A DNA stretch of 16,139 nt from DAIOHQ01 sp036744635 (GTDB lineage Bacteria; Planctomycetota; Phycisphaerae; Tepidisphaerales; Tepidisphaeraceae): contig DAIOHQ010000099.1 in NCBI GenBank assembly GCA_036744635.1, positions 1 to 16,139 on the forward strand, read 5' to 3'. Every line of letters begins with the position of its first letter. The first letter of the stretch is position 1. The position numbers were made by a program, and so were the translations under genes. Below are positions 1-8,033 of the stretch, piece after piece. The notes beneath the pieces are model-generated. The model made no database searches, was not told the origin of the DNA, and saw nothing but the letters and a program-made list of their open reading frames with translations.

Positions 1-110
1 GGGCACAGGGGAGCACAGGGGGGGGCGATAACCGCCGGAAATGCGCGGTCCGGGAAAACTCGCTGCGGCAGCGATGCCGGAGGGGGTGCGGGCCCGCCGG
101 AGAAATAACC
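1..110. other. Gene-free left edge with a short palindrome
   Basis: No supported reading frame starts or ends here. GCACAGGGG occurs twice, at 3-11 and 13-21. A 15-nt interrupted palindrome lies at 60-74, where TCGCTGC and GCAGCGA flank a single G. It could be a small operator or the end of an upstream transcript, but nothing in view decides this. Confidence 0.4.
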
Positions 111-610
111 AGGCTTGTGAAAGTTTCCGACAAGCTTGCTGGAAGAACAATCAGGCTTGTCGCAAAGTCCGACAGGCTTGCCGGAACAACAACAAAGCCT
201 GACGGGACAATCCAGAACCTTGCCGGAACCATTCAAAACCCTGGCGGGAAAAGAAGGAACCCTGGCGGGACAATAAAAACCCCTGGCGGAACAATTCAAA
301 GCCGTGGCGTGACAAGAAAAACCCCTGGCGGAACCATTACAAACCCTCGCGGAACCATTACAAACCCTGGTGGAACAATCTTCAGCCCTGGCGGAAGCTT
401 CGGCGGGCTTGCGGAGCAATAAACACCTCTGGCGAAGGAGCCCCAAGCCGGTCGGAAGCTCCGCCAGGCTTGTCGGAAGCTTCGGCAAGGCTCGCGGAAG
501 CTTCGCAAGGGTTCGCGGAGGCTCCGCAACGGTTTGCGGAAGCTGCCAAACGGGTTTCCGAAGCCCCGGAATGGTTTATGGAAGCTCCGTCAAGGCTGCC
601 GCGGCAGCGG
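111..610. repeat. 21-nt minisatellite, about 24 diverged units
   Basis: The units are 21 nt long in strict register from 111 to 404 (14 units). After that, units of 20-22 nt run on to about 610. The early core is CCCTGGCGGAAC followed by an A-rich tail (AATTCAA, CATTACA). Later units keep the GCGGAA core but replace the tail with GC-rich AGCTTCGGC. The near-palindromic core GAAGCTTC recurs at 394-401, 476-483 and 497-504. Because 21 nt is seven codons, frames inside the array encode heptads such as NPGGTIT. The same G-[ST]-[IF] pattern moves to another frame after small indels near 420-450, and there is no Shine-Dalgarno sequence or signal peptide. A DNA-level repeat is therefore more likely than a gene. 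Together with its flanks it fills the 775 bases before the first gene. Confidence 0.85.
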
Positions 611-650
611 TGAATGGACTGGTTAAACCTTCCGGTGGTTACAACTTCCC

Positions 651-680
651 TTGACGAACTGTGGTGAATGCCCCTACCTT
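651..680 (+). promoter_or_regulatory. Possible sigma-70 promoter for the exporter operon
   Basis: TTGACG at 651-656 matches the -35 consensus at five of six positions. An 18-nt spacer leads to a weak -10, TACCTT at 675-680. Transcription would then begin near 687, downstream of the ATG at 668 and upstream of the preferred ATG at 776. The -10 is poor, so this is only a candidate. Confidence 0.3.
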
Positions 681-775
681 TCGCGTTCGTCGCGGCGGTC
701 TGGTATTTTTTGCGCAAAGCTGGTCCCCGTCCCGTTGTCGCACCGGAGGTCATCATCATCCGCTCCCTTCTCTGC

Positions 776-3340
776 ATGACAAGAATTGTTGGCTGCGTCA
801 TAGCGCTGATGATGTCGGCGGAGGTTTCCCTTGCGCAGAGCGAACACGATCTGAGCGTCACGCTGCAGTATGGCCCCTCCTATGCCGCCGACCATTGGCT
901 GCCGGTGCGGATGCAACTGCGCAATCTGAGCGGCGTGGAGATCAGCGGCAACGTGCGCATGCCCATCAAAGACGCGATGGGCGGGGTGATCTTCAAAGCC
1001 CCGGTCTATCTCCCGGAGCACAGTCGTCTGCGCAAAACCGGCTATGCCTATTTCCCCTACGACCAGGCGGCGGTGGAGCAGTGGAAGGCCGGCAAGGGTG
1101 TGCCGAAGCTGACGGTGGCGGAATGGCACGGCAACGGCCAGGAAGAAATCGCCCGCGTCGAGGTGCTGGCGCAGGTGCGCGAAAACGATGAGAACACCGC
1201 GGCGCCGCCGGCGATGATGCTGGCCCTGGCCGCCAACGGCGACATGCCGATTTCTGCCCCCTATGACACCGGCGACCTGGGAAAATATGCCGGCACGCTG
1301 GGCGGCTTCACGATGATCACAACCACGCTGATCGCCGACTCGGTGGCGCGCGACATCACCGGGTATGCCCCGGTGCGATTTTTTGTGTTCGATGGTTCCA
1401 ATCCCGACGCCCTCGATCTGTCGCAGCGCAAGGCGCTGATGGACTGGCTGAATTCCGGTGGAACAATCATCGTCCCCCGCCCGATTGATGAGGGCAATCC
1501 CACCAACAGTTGGCTGGCCCCCTACCTGCCGGTGAAGATCATCGGTTCGCGCAAGGCGAAACAGCTCGAAGTATCCGGACAGGCGCCGATGCCGCTGCTG
1601 GAATACTGCGACATCAGCGAGGCGATCGACAACGGCGGGGAAGTGCTGCTGCACGATGACCATTACGTCCATGCCGCGAGCAAAACTGTTGGCCGCGGGC
1701 GGGTGGTTTTCACCAGCTTTCCCATCAATGCCCTGGATCGCAAGAATTCAAAAGATCCGCGGCCGGCCCGATTGTGGAAGCAGCTTCTGAACCTCGACCG
1801 CCCCAGCAGCGACTTGCACGGCACGACATTTGAGGACAAGCGCGAAGAGCTCGTGCAGCGCATGATGGGAACGCCAACCGTGCCCTGGAAGACGGCGGCC
1901 GCGATCACCTTGGGGTACGTGGTGCTGATGCTGCTGGTGCAACTGGCGATTGGCGGGGTACGCCGGCCGCAGGCGTTTATCGTGGGGATTGCGGTGGCGC
2001 TGGTCATCAGCGGCGTGCTGGTGGTGCTGACACGAATGAAGACCAATCGCCAGCAGCTTATGGGCGCCCGCGTGGCGATAATCGACGCCAGCCCGATGGG
2101 CGGCAGCCTGCACGAGGAAGCGGTCGCGTTCGTCGGCGAAAATGATGAGCACTTCAGCCTGAAAGCGAAGAGCCAGGATGTTTCGATCCGGCCGATCCGC
2201 GCCAACAGGCAGAAACAGGCGACGGTGCTGCTTGATCCGTTCGCGGTGCCGGACGCCGGGGTGTATGCGCTGAACGTCGAACGCATCTGGCAGGTGGATG
2301 GGTTGATTCCCCGTGAGCGCAGGCTGGCGATTTCCGGGCAATTCGGCCCGGAAGGGCTGAAGCTGGCGATGAACAACGAGTTTGGCGGAACCCTGCGCGA
2401 TCCGCTGTTTGTGTGGGGCAACGAGCGCTTCAGCCTCGATGAGCTCAAGCCCGGCCAGTCAACGGCGCTGGCGGATCAGCGCAATCCCAGGGACAATTTC
2501 ACCAACACACGCGCGGTGTTCACCTCCGAGACGGCCAAGTTGCGGAAAGATATTCTTCAAGGCGTTTTTACCAGCTCTCACCAGGCCACCTACGTGACGG
2601 CACCGAGCCCGGGCCCGACGCTGGTGGGTTGGGCAGATGAGGCGGATGTGCCGCTGCTGCTGGATACCAGCAAGCCGATGCCGATGCGCACGCAGGCGCT
2701 GGTGCGCACGCCGGTGCGGATTGACCCATCGCCGCCGGGAACGACGGTGAAAATCGACGGGGCGTTCAACTCGATGAATCCTGGAGAGAGCCACGCCCTG
2801 TTCTGGGACCCGATGCATCATCTTTGGCTCAGCAACGTGACCCAGGGTGGGGATATGGTGATCGGGATGAGCGCGCCATGGGAAGTCGGAACCATCAAAC
2901 CGACCAAGGCGACAATCGAGCTGGATGCGGCGGCGCCGCAGCAGACCGTGACGGTCCGCCGCGGGCAATGCCCCGGCGGCAAGGCACGGTACAATGAGAT
3001 GCACCAGGTGATGGGCAACCCCGATGGCGAGGTGGTGGTGAGCTGGTCGCATCTGCTGGGAAAGAAGACGGTCACCTTCGATTGCTCCGGCGATGATTTT
3101 GACGAGCACGGAACGCTTTGGCTGTACATCCAGGTGGACAACGCCGGCGGGGCCGAGGCGCAGTGGCATTTCAACGACCTGTCCGTCAGCACGCAGGCGG
3201 AGGTGATCGGCCCGCGCGATCCGCAAGGCCCGTTCGTCTATGATCGGCCTGGCGGCAGCGGCGGAGAGGATGTGCCGGAGGAACCCAAGCCGCAGCCGGC
3301 CACCAGGCCCCAGCCGGCGACCAAGCCGGGGCGAAAGTAG
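776..3340 (+). CDS. Large secreted/membrane-anchored protein with GATase1-like domain, ABC-exporter associated
   Basis: The protein has 854 residues from the chosen ATG. The frame is open from an ATG at 668, but starting at 776 gives a clean signal peptide (MTRIVGCVIALMMS, likely cut near SLA-Q), so I prefer 776. A beta-rich N-terminal region follows, then a class I glutamine-amidotransferase-like fold around residues 196-315. Typical pieces are RFFVFDGSNPDAL (about 201-213), LNSGGTIIV (225-233) and VGRGRVVF (305-312). I see no catalytic Cys-His pair, so it is probably a structural or binding domain. Two transmembrane helices lie near 373-393 and 400-421. A long, probably extracytoplasmic C-terminal half ends in a Pro/Lys tail. 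The ABC-2 ATPase starts 50 nt downstream. Similar proteins sit beside ABC-2 exporters in other bacteria. The exact function is unknown; an accessory or sensing part of the exporter is inferred. Confidence 0.8.
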   Translation: MTRIVGCVIALMMSAEVSLAQSEHDLSVTLQYGPSYAADHWLPVRMQLRNLSGVEISGNVRMPIKDAMGGVIFKAPVYLPEHSRLRKTGYAYFPYDQAAVEQWKAGKGVPKLTVAEWHGNGQEEIARVEVLAQVRENDENTAAPPAMMLALAANGDMPISAPYDTGDLGKYAGTLGGFTMITTTLIADSVARDITGYAPVRFFVFDGSNPDALDLSQRKALMDWLNSGGTIIVPRPIDEGNPTNSWLAPYLPVKIIGSRKAKQLEVSGQAPMPLLEYCDISEAIDNGGEVLLHDDHYVHAASKTVGRGRVVFTSFPINALDRKNSKDPRPARLWKQLLNLDRPSSDLHGTTFEDKREELVQRMMGTPTVPWKTAAAITLGYVVLMLLVQLAIGGVRRPQAFIVGIAVALVISGVLVVLTRMKTNRQQLMGARVAIIDASPMGGSLHEEAVAFVGENDEHFSLKAKSQDVSIRPIRANRQKQATVLLDPFAVPDAGVYALNVERIWQVDGLIPRERRLAISGQFGPEGLKLAMNNEFGGTLRDPLFVWGNERFSLDELKPGQSTALADQRNPRDNFTNTRAVFTSETAKLRKDILQGVFTSSHQATYVTAPSPGPTLVGWADEADVPLLLDTSKPMPMRTQALVRTPVRIDPSPPGTTVKIDGAFNSMNPGESHALFWDPMHHLWLSNVTQGGDMVIGMSAPWEVGTIKPTKATIELDAAAPQQTVTVRRGQCPGGKARYNEMHQVMGNPDGEVVVSWSHLLGKKTVTFDCSGDDFDEHGTLWLYIQVDNAGGAEAQWHFNDLSVSTQAEVIGPRDPQGPFVYDRPGGSGGEDVPEEPKPQPATRPQPATKPGRK

Positions 3341-3390
3341 CCTGATAATGGGGCGATGATGCAACCCGCGAAAGCGGCCGAGGAAACCTT

Positions 3391-4335
3391 ATGCCTGTTG
3401 ATCGTTCTGCACCAATTCTGAAAACCGAGTCGCTGACCAAGCAATACGGCGACGTGACGGCGCTGGACAACCTGAACCTCACCGTGCATCGCGGCGAGGT
3501 GTACGGGTACATCGGCCCGAACGGCTCGGGTAAGACCACGACCTTTCGCATCCTCTGCGGCCTGCTCGATCCCACCAGCGGCCGGGCGCTGATCGCCGAC
3601 AAGGATGTGACCGGCAACAAGGACCTGATCAAGCAGCTTGTGGGATATTTGCCGGATAATTTCGGCGTCTATCCCACGCTGCGGGTCTGGGAATACCTCG
3701 ACTTCTTCGCGGCGGCGTATCGGGTGCCCTACGCCGACCGCCCCAAGCGCATCGAGGAATGCCTGCACATCGCCAATGCCAGTGAGTTTCGCGACAAGCT
3801 GATGGGGGCGCTGTCGCGCGGCATGAAGCAGCGAGTCGGCATCGCCAAGACGCTGCTGCATGACCCGCAGGTGCTGATCCTGGACGAGCCGGCGGCGGTG
3901 ATCGACCCCCGGGCGCGCATCCAGATGCGGACCCTGCTGCGCGACCTGGCCGACCTGGGCAAGGCGGTGCTGGTCAGCTCGCACATCATCCCGGAGCTGG
4001 CGGATGTCTGCGACACCGTCGGCATCCTCAGCAAGGGCAAGCTGATCGCATCCGGTCCGGTGCAGGAAATCCTGCGGACGGTGCGGCAGACCAGGCTGAT
4101 GGAAATCCGTGTGACCCGCGGGATGGATGAGGCCAGGATGGTGCTGAAGGATGCGCCGGGAAAATGGGAGCCGATGAACGGCGTGGATGACGGCGTGCTG
4201 CGTTATGAGGTGGAAGCCGATGAGGAGCAGTTGGCGGAGGCGCTGTCGCTTTTGTTGCGCAACAATGTGCCGGTGATGAGCTATGCCGAGGCGCCGGCGG
4301 ACCTGGAAGATGTGTTCATGGCGCTGACGAAGTAG
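3391..4335 (+). CDS. ABC-2 type transporter ATP-binding protein
   Basis: This is the nucleotide-binding subunit of an exporter, and should hydrolyse ATP at the inner membrane with the permease encoded next. Visible motifs are Walker A GPNGSGKT (residues 42-49), signature LSRGMKQR (141-148), Walker B VLILDE (161-166) and the H-loop His198. Three positions depart from the textbook forms: Asp89 replaces the Q-loop Gln (GYLPDNFG), Arg143 replaces the first signature Gly, and the D-loop reads AVID (169-172) rather than SGLD. As I recall, the first two are common in one ABC-2 subfamily; the D-loop change is less familiar. The C-terminal 90 residues form the usual accessory domain. GAGGAA at 3380-3385 is a good ribosome binding site. 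The length of 314 residues is normal. The substrate cannot be read from the sequence. Confidence 0.95.
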   Translation: MPVDRSAPILKTESLTKQYGDVTALDNLNLTVHRGEVYGYIGPNGSGKTTTFRILCGLLDPTSGRALIADKDVTGNKDLIKQLVGYLPDNFGVYPTLRVWEYLDFFAAAYRVPYADRPKRIEECLHIANASEFRDKLMGALSRGMKQRVGIAKTLLHDPQVLILDEPAAVIDPRARIQMRTLLRDLADLGKAVLVSSHIIPELADVCDTVGILSKGKLIASGPVQEILRTVRQTRLMEIRVTRGMDEARMVLKDAPGKWEPMNGVDDGVLRYEVEADEEQLAEALSLLLRNNVPVMSYAEAPADLEDVFMALTK

Positions 4336-4345
4336 GAAATCGAAG

Positions 4346-4406
4346 TTGTAGGGTGGGCGTACTCGCCCACCGTTCTCGATGGTGGGCGAGTACTCCCACC
4401 CTACAA
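4346..4406. repeat. Nested palindrome, 26-bp arms
   Basis: The arms 4346-4371 and 4381-4406 are complementary at 25 of 26 positions around a 9-nt loop. The left arm folds on itself: GGTGGGCG (4352-4359) pairs with CGCCCACC (4364-4371). The right arm can do likewise with GGTGGG and CCCACC. The DNA or RNA can therefore form one long hairpin or two small ones. It begins 10 nt after the ATPase stop codon. No T-run follows, so it is not a standard terminator. It resembles a dispersed palindromic repeat of the REP/MITE kind. Confidence 0.9.
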
Positions 4407-4408
4407 GA

Positions 4409-4441
4409 CTTCAGCGGACGGAACGATTCTGTCCGCTGAAG
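4409..4441. repeat. Second hairpin between ATPase and permease genes
   Basis: CTTCAGCGGAC (4409-4419) pairs perfectly with GTCCGCTGAAG (4431-4441) across an 11-nt loop. It lies 2 nt after the larger palindrome, so almost the whole gap between ATPase and permease is foldable. It could lower permease expression relative to the ATPase, or stabilise the upstream message; both are inferences. Confidence 0.8.
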
Positions 4442-4462
4442 CGGACCCTGCGTGAGACTAAA

Positions 4463-6118
4463 ATGAACCCCGTATTGCGAAAAGATCTTCTCGGGCTGCT
4501 GCGGCTGAAGCGGGTGGCGGCGGTGCAGATATTTTTTGTGGCGGTGCTGGGAATCCTGGTGCTGGCGACCTGGCCGCAGAGCGGGTTGTTGTCGCTGGTG
4601 AAGACCGATGACCGGCTGCTGGTGGGGCTGGTGGTCGGGCAGATCGCCCTGCTGGCGCTGTTCGTGCCGGGAATCGCCGGGGTGGCGCTGACCACCGAGA
4701 AGGAACAGAACACCCTGGAGATGCTCTACGCCTCGCGCCTCTCCCCGGCGCAGATCATCTTCGGCAAGATCGGCCTGGCGGTCTCCTATCCGATCATCCT
4801 GCTGCTGAGCGGTGTCCCGTTCGTGGCCCTGCTGAGCTGGCGGGGCGATGTGTTGGCGCATGACCTGGGATGGTCCTACATCATCCTGGGATTGACGGCG
4901 GTCTACCTGTCGATGATCTCGCTGATGATTTCCGCGCTGTGCCGCCAGAGCGCAACGGCCCTGGTTTTTTCCTACGTGACGGTGCTGGTGCTGTGCGGAG
5001 TGGTGATGGTGCCGCATTTGATCATGGGCCAGCAGCAGGCCGGCGCCGCCGCGGGTTTTCTGCACTACATCCGCAGCGTCTCCCCGATCGGGGCGGCCCT
5101 GTCGGTGCTGCACCGCGAGCAGATGCTGAATACCGAGACATCGTCGCAGATGGCGCCGTTGTGGGAAGCGTTCCTTTGGGCAGCGGGGATCCTGATCGTG
5201 CTCTCCTTCGCGGTGGTGGCCGCGAAACTCAGCCGGGCCCCCTCGACCCAGGAGGGATTCGGCGCCCCCGCCGGCGGCAACGACATGCAGCGCTCCCTGG
5301 GGCGCAAGTTGATGTTCCTGATCGACCCCAAGAAAAAACGCAAGCCGATGAACAGCTTCAACCCCCTGCTCGGCAAGGAACGCCGTACCAACAACCTCCG
5401 CAGCGGGCGCTGGATGATCCGAATTTTCTACGGCGCCCTTTTCGCGTCGCTGGGACTCAGCACCATGTCCCTGTACGGCGGCACCGAACACACCGACTTG
5501 CTGCTCTATGTCATGCAGATCCTGGTAGCCCTGCAGATCGGTATCGTCGCCCTGATCGACCCCAGCCTGACCAGCTCGGCCATCAGCAGCGAGATCGAAA
5601 ATGGCACCTTCGAGACGCTTCGGCTCACGCCGCTCAGCGGCAGCAAGATTTTCTGGGGCAAGTTTCTGCCATCGTTTTTCCCGGCGCTGTTGCCGGTATT
5701 GGCGCTGATCCCGGCCTACGCGGCGCTCTGCTTCATCGGACCGAGCTATTGGCCGCGCATCGCCCGGCTGATGCCGGTGGTGGTGCTGGCGGTGGCGTTC
5801 TGCTGCGCCCTGGGATTGACCGCATCCAGCTTCGTCAGCCAGACCGCGCGGGCCACGGTGGTGGCGTACCTGGTCACGGCGGCGTGGTTCGTGCTGCCCC
5901 TGTTCGCCTGGTGGGCCAGCGGCGAGCAGTTGTCGGAACACACCGCTACGATGATCGGATTCATCAGCCCGCTGGTCATGGCGCTGAATCTGCTGCCCAA
6001 CGCCTCTCCGGGAATTTACAACATGTACTCAGCCCACCTGTGGCTGATGGGCGGCGTGTGCATAGCGCTGGTGATTATCGCGCGGGTGCGTCTGGCGGTT
6101 TTGCTGAAGCAGGGATAG
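4463..6118 (+). CDS. ABC-2 type permease, two fused homologous halves
   Basis: This 551-residue polytopic membrane protein should form the channel driven by the upstream ATPase. It looks internally duplicated. NPVL at residues 2-5 matches NPLL at 300-303, and TTEKEQNTLEML (from 77) matches SSEIENGTFETL (from 375). Both pairs are offset by exactly 298 residues, and each second motif is followed by a similar stretch ending in GK. Each half has about six hydrophobic segments, joined by a basic cytoplasmic linker (KKKRK near 292-296). One polypeptide may thus supply both halves of the pore. The frame is open further upstream, to 4379, but that part is the palindrome. The ATG at 4463 gives the family-typical start with a weak GTGAG site 6 nt before it. 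Confidence 0.9.
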   Translation: MNPVLRKDLLGLLRLKRVAAVQIFFVAVLGILVLATWPQSGLLSLVKTDDRLLVGLVVGQIALLALFVPGIAGVALTTEKEQNTLEMLYASRLSPAQIIFGKIGLAVSYPIILLLSGVPFVALLSWRGDVLAHDLGWSYIILGLTAVYLSMISLMISALCRQSATALVFSYVTVLVLCGVVMVPHLIMGQQQAGAAAGFLHYIRSVSPIGAALSVLHREQMLNTETSSQMAPLWEAFLWAAGILIVLSFAVVAAKLSRAPSTQEGFGAPAGGNDMQRSLGRKLMFLIDPKKKRKPMNSFNPLLGKERRTNNLRSGRWMIRIFYGALFASLGLSTMSLYGGTEHTDLLLYVMQILVALQIGIVALIDPSLTSSAISSEIENGTFETLRLTPLSGSKIFWGKFLPSFFPALLPVLALIPAYAALCFIGPSYWPRIARLMPVVVLAVAFCCALGLTASSFVSQTARATVVAYLVTAAWFVLPLFAWWASGEQLSEHTATMIGFISPLVMALNLLPNASPGIYNMYSAHLWLMGGVCIALVIIARVRLAVLLKQG

Positions 6119-6134
6119 GTATCAGATGACCACC

Positions 6135-6214
6135 ATGTCATCCTGAGGTACTCCGAAGCATCTGGCTGAATTGCAGGATCAGCCCAGATGCTTCGGAATA
6201 CCTCAGCATGACAT
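6135..6214. repeat. Long imperfect hairpin repeat between permease and HEAT genes
   Basis: The arms 6135-6165 and 6184-6214 match at 29 of 31 positions. The stem extends inward as GGCTGA against TCAGCC with one bulged base, leaving a 9-nt loop at 6170-6178. It carries the motif TCATCCTGAGGTACTCCG. From memory, similar TCATCCTGAGG-type palindromes are scattered through many environmental bacterial genomes. It fills most of the gap between two co-directional genes and has no T-run after it. Processing, attenuation or mere insertion are all possible. Confidence 0.9.
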
Positions 6215-6243
6215 TTCGTGCTGGTTGAAATTGAGTTGGCACT

Positions 6244-8028
6244 ATGAGCATGACTTGCTGGAAGCGAATTTCGAGGTTGACGGTGATGTCGGCGGCTTTG
6301 CTGTCGCCAGCCGTGTCCTCGGCGCAGACAAGGCCGGCGACCGCGCCCGTCGTCCCACCCACCGCCGCCGTCATCGACCCCAGCGTCTACGGCGACGAGG
6401 GTTGGAACGTCCCCCCGGCCGTGCCGAAGAACGCCACCCGGCCGCGCACGGTGGACCTTCTCAAGGCCCAGCTTGCCCTGGAAGAAGGCCTGCACCGCGC
6501 CCAATACATCATGGAGATCGGCCAGTGCAAGCTGCCGTCGGGACTGGATGCCATAAAGAATGCCATGGCAGACAGCGATCCCCACATGCGCGCCCAGGGC
6601 CTGCGATCGGCGGGAACGATCGGCGACAAATCTCTGCAAGGCGATGTGGAAAAACTGCTCGGCGATCCAGATGCCGAGGTGCGCCGCGAGGCGGTGATCG
6701 CCGCCTGCACGATTGACGGCGCCCACGCGACCGACTCGGTGGCGGTGCTCAAAGGCCTGGACGACGCCGATCCGACCGTGGTCATCGCGGCCCTGCAATA
6801 TGCGAAAACGGCCGGTGAAGCCGATGCCATTGCTGCTCGCACCATGAAAATGCAGGGAATCGTCCAGCTTGAAGCGATCAACGCCCTGGGCCGCTTGCAC
6901 GCGGCCAAACACGCCGACATGGTGGCGGGCTTTCTAAATCAGGACATCGCCCAAAAAATATCCGCCCTCGATTCCCTGCGCCTGATGCAGGCCAGGCAAC
7001 ACGCCGCGGCGGTGATCGCCCTGCAAGGGGACAAACACCCATCGGTGCGGCGCCAGGCCGTGACCGCCATGGGAGCGCTTTCGGATGTCCCCACCCAGCA
7101 GCAGCGCGCCCTGGCGATGATGCTGGATAATGATCCGTCGGTGCGCACGGCCGCGGCCACGATCCTCTCGGATCATCCCATCATGGCCGCCATTCCGCTG
7201 CTGAAAAAGTCGCTCTACGACTCCTACCTGCCGCTGCACGATGCGGCCCGGCCGGGGCTGGCCCGGCCAATCTCCCCGGAAATGCGCCAGGCGGAAATCG
7301 AGCTGGCGGCGCCGATGCTTGATGATCCCGACCCGCGCCGCCGCGAAGATGCATCCTACATCCTCGGCGAGGTGCGCAGCGATGCCCGCCTCGAGCGTCA
7401 CCTCGAACTCACCCGCTTTCCGACCGCATTCACCCCGGGAAAGCCCATGGCCGCCATCGACTGGGGCGTGGTGACGCAGGCCTGCCATTCGCTCGGCCGC
7501 ATCGCCAATCCCAAGGCCGGCCCGGAGATGTACGCCATCGCCAAGCTCGCCCCGGCCACCATGGATGAGATCAAGTTCGCCACCCACGTCATCCCGCCGA
7601 TGCAGACCATTAAGGAAGCCTTCGTCGCCGCCGGACAGATGGGATACACGCCGGTTTTGAGCGAATCAAAGCGGCTGATGGCCGGGCCGGCGCAGGAACA
7701 GGATGGCAACATGCGGGCCAGCGCCATCTGGGCCTTGGCCTATCTCACCGACAAAAGCGATGCGGCAACCAATCAGGCTTTGGCGAAGGTGCTGGGCAAC
7801 CAAATGGAAACGCTGGGAAAATTCGAGGCTTCCAAGGCGCTGGCGTGGCGGGGATACAAGCCGGCGCTGCCAGCGCTCAAGACCGTCTCAACCAAAGACC
7901 CGGATGCCTACGGCCGCTTCGGCGCCTGGTGGGCCGTCGTTCATCTCACCGGCGAAAAGTCGGTATATGTCCCGCCAGATCAGGAATGGACCGCGGATGT
8001 GTCGGTGCAGGACTTGACGGAAAAGTGA
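6244..8028 (+). CDS. Secreted HEAT-repeat protein
   Basis: The protein has 594 residues. A signal peptide (MTCWKRISRLTVMSAALL, likely cut near VSSA-Q) precedes a short Thr/Pro/Ala linker. From about residue 110 to 370 there are alpha-helical HEAT or PBS-lyase-type repeats, marked by recurring [DH]P-x(2-3)-R-x-x-A patterns such as DPHMRAQGL (from 112), DPDAEVRREAV, HPSVRRQAV and DPSVRTAAA. Further helical repeats seem to fill the C-terminal part. Such folds are usually protein-binding scaffolds, and no enzyme motif is visible. It lies 125 nt after the permease on the same strand and is probably, but not certainly, part of the exporter operon, because the long hairpin intervenes. No clear ribosome binding site is seen. 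ATG 6250 is an equally possible start, removing two residues. Confidence 0.85.
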   Translation: MSMTCWKRISRLTVMSAALLSPAVSSAQTRPATAPVVPPTAAVIDPSVYGDEGWNVPPAVPKNATRPRTVDLLKAQLALEEGLHRAQYIMEIGQCKLPSGLDAIKNAMADSDPHMRAQGLRSAGTIGDKSLQGDVEKLLGDPDAEVRREAVIAACTIDGAHATDSVAVLKGLDDADPTVVIAALQYAKTAGEADAIAARTMKMQGIVQLEAINALGRLHAAKHADMVAGFLNQDIAQKISALDSLRLMQARQHAAAVIALQGDKHPSVRRQAVTAMGALSDVPTQQQRALAMMLDNDPSVRTAAATILSDHPIMAAIPLLKKSLYDSYLPLHDAARPGLARPISPEMRQAEIELAAPMLDDPDPRRREDASYILGEVRSDARLERHLELTRFPTAFTPGKPMAAIDWGVVTQACHSLGRIANPKAGPEMYAIAKLAPATMDEIKFATHVIPPMQTIKEAFVAAGQMGYTPVLSESKRLMAGPAQEQDGNMRASAIWALAYLTDKSDAATNQALAKVLGNQMETLGKFEASKALAWRGYKPALPALKTVSTKDPDAYGRFGAWWAVVHLTGEKSVYVPPDQEWTADVSVQDLTEK

Positions 8029-8033
8029 TCGGG

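Noticed and set aside
117..422. 101-codon GTG-started ORF encoding heptad repeats
   Set aside because: It is explained by the 21-nt DNA repeat. There is no ribosome binding site, and the repeat pattern continues in another frame beyond its stop.
111..610. CRISPR array
   Set aside because: The units are 21 nt back to back with gradual divergence and have no unique spacers; no cas gene is present.
668..775. Upstream start (ATG 668) for the large secreted protein
   Set aside because: It would bury the good signal peptide that begins at 776 behind 36 extra residues, and it would lie upstream of the only candidate promoter's start point.
4316..5941. 541-codon minus-strand ORF
   Set aside because: It is antisense to the duplicated permease and has Gln/His/Arg-rich, low-complexity composition without any recognisable motif.
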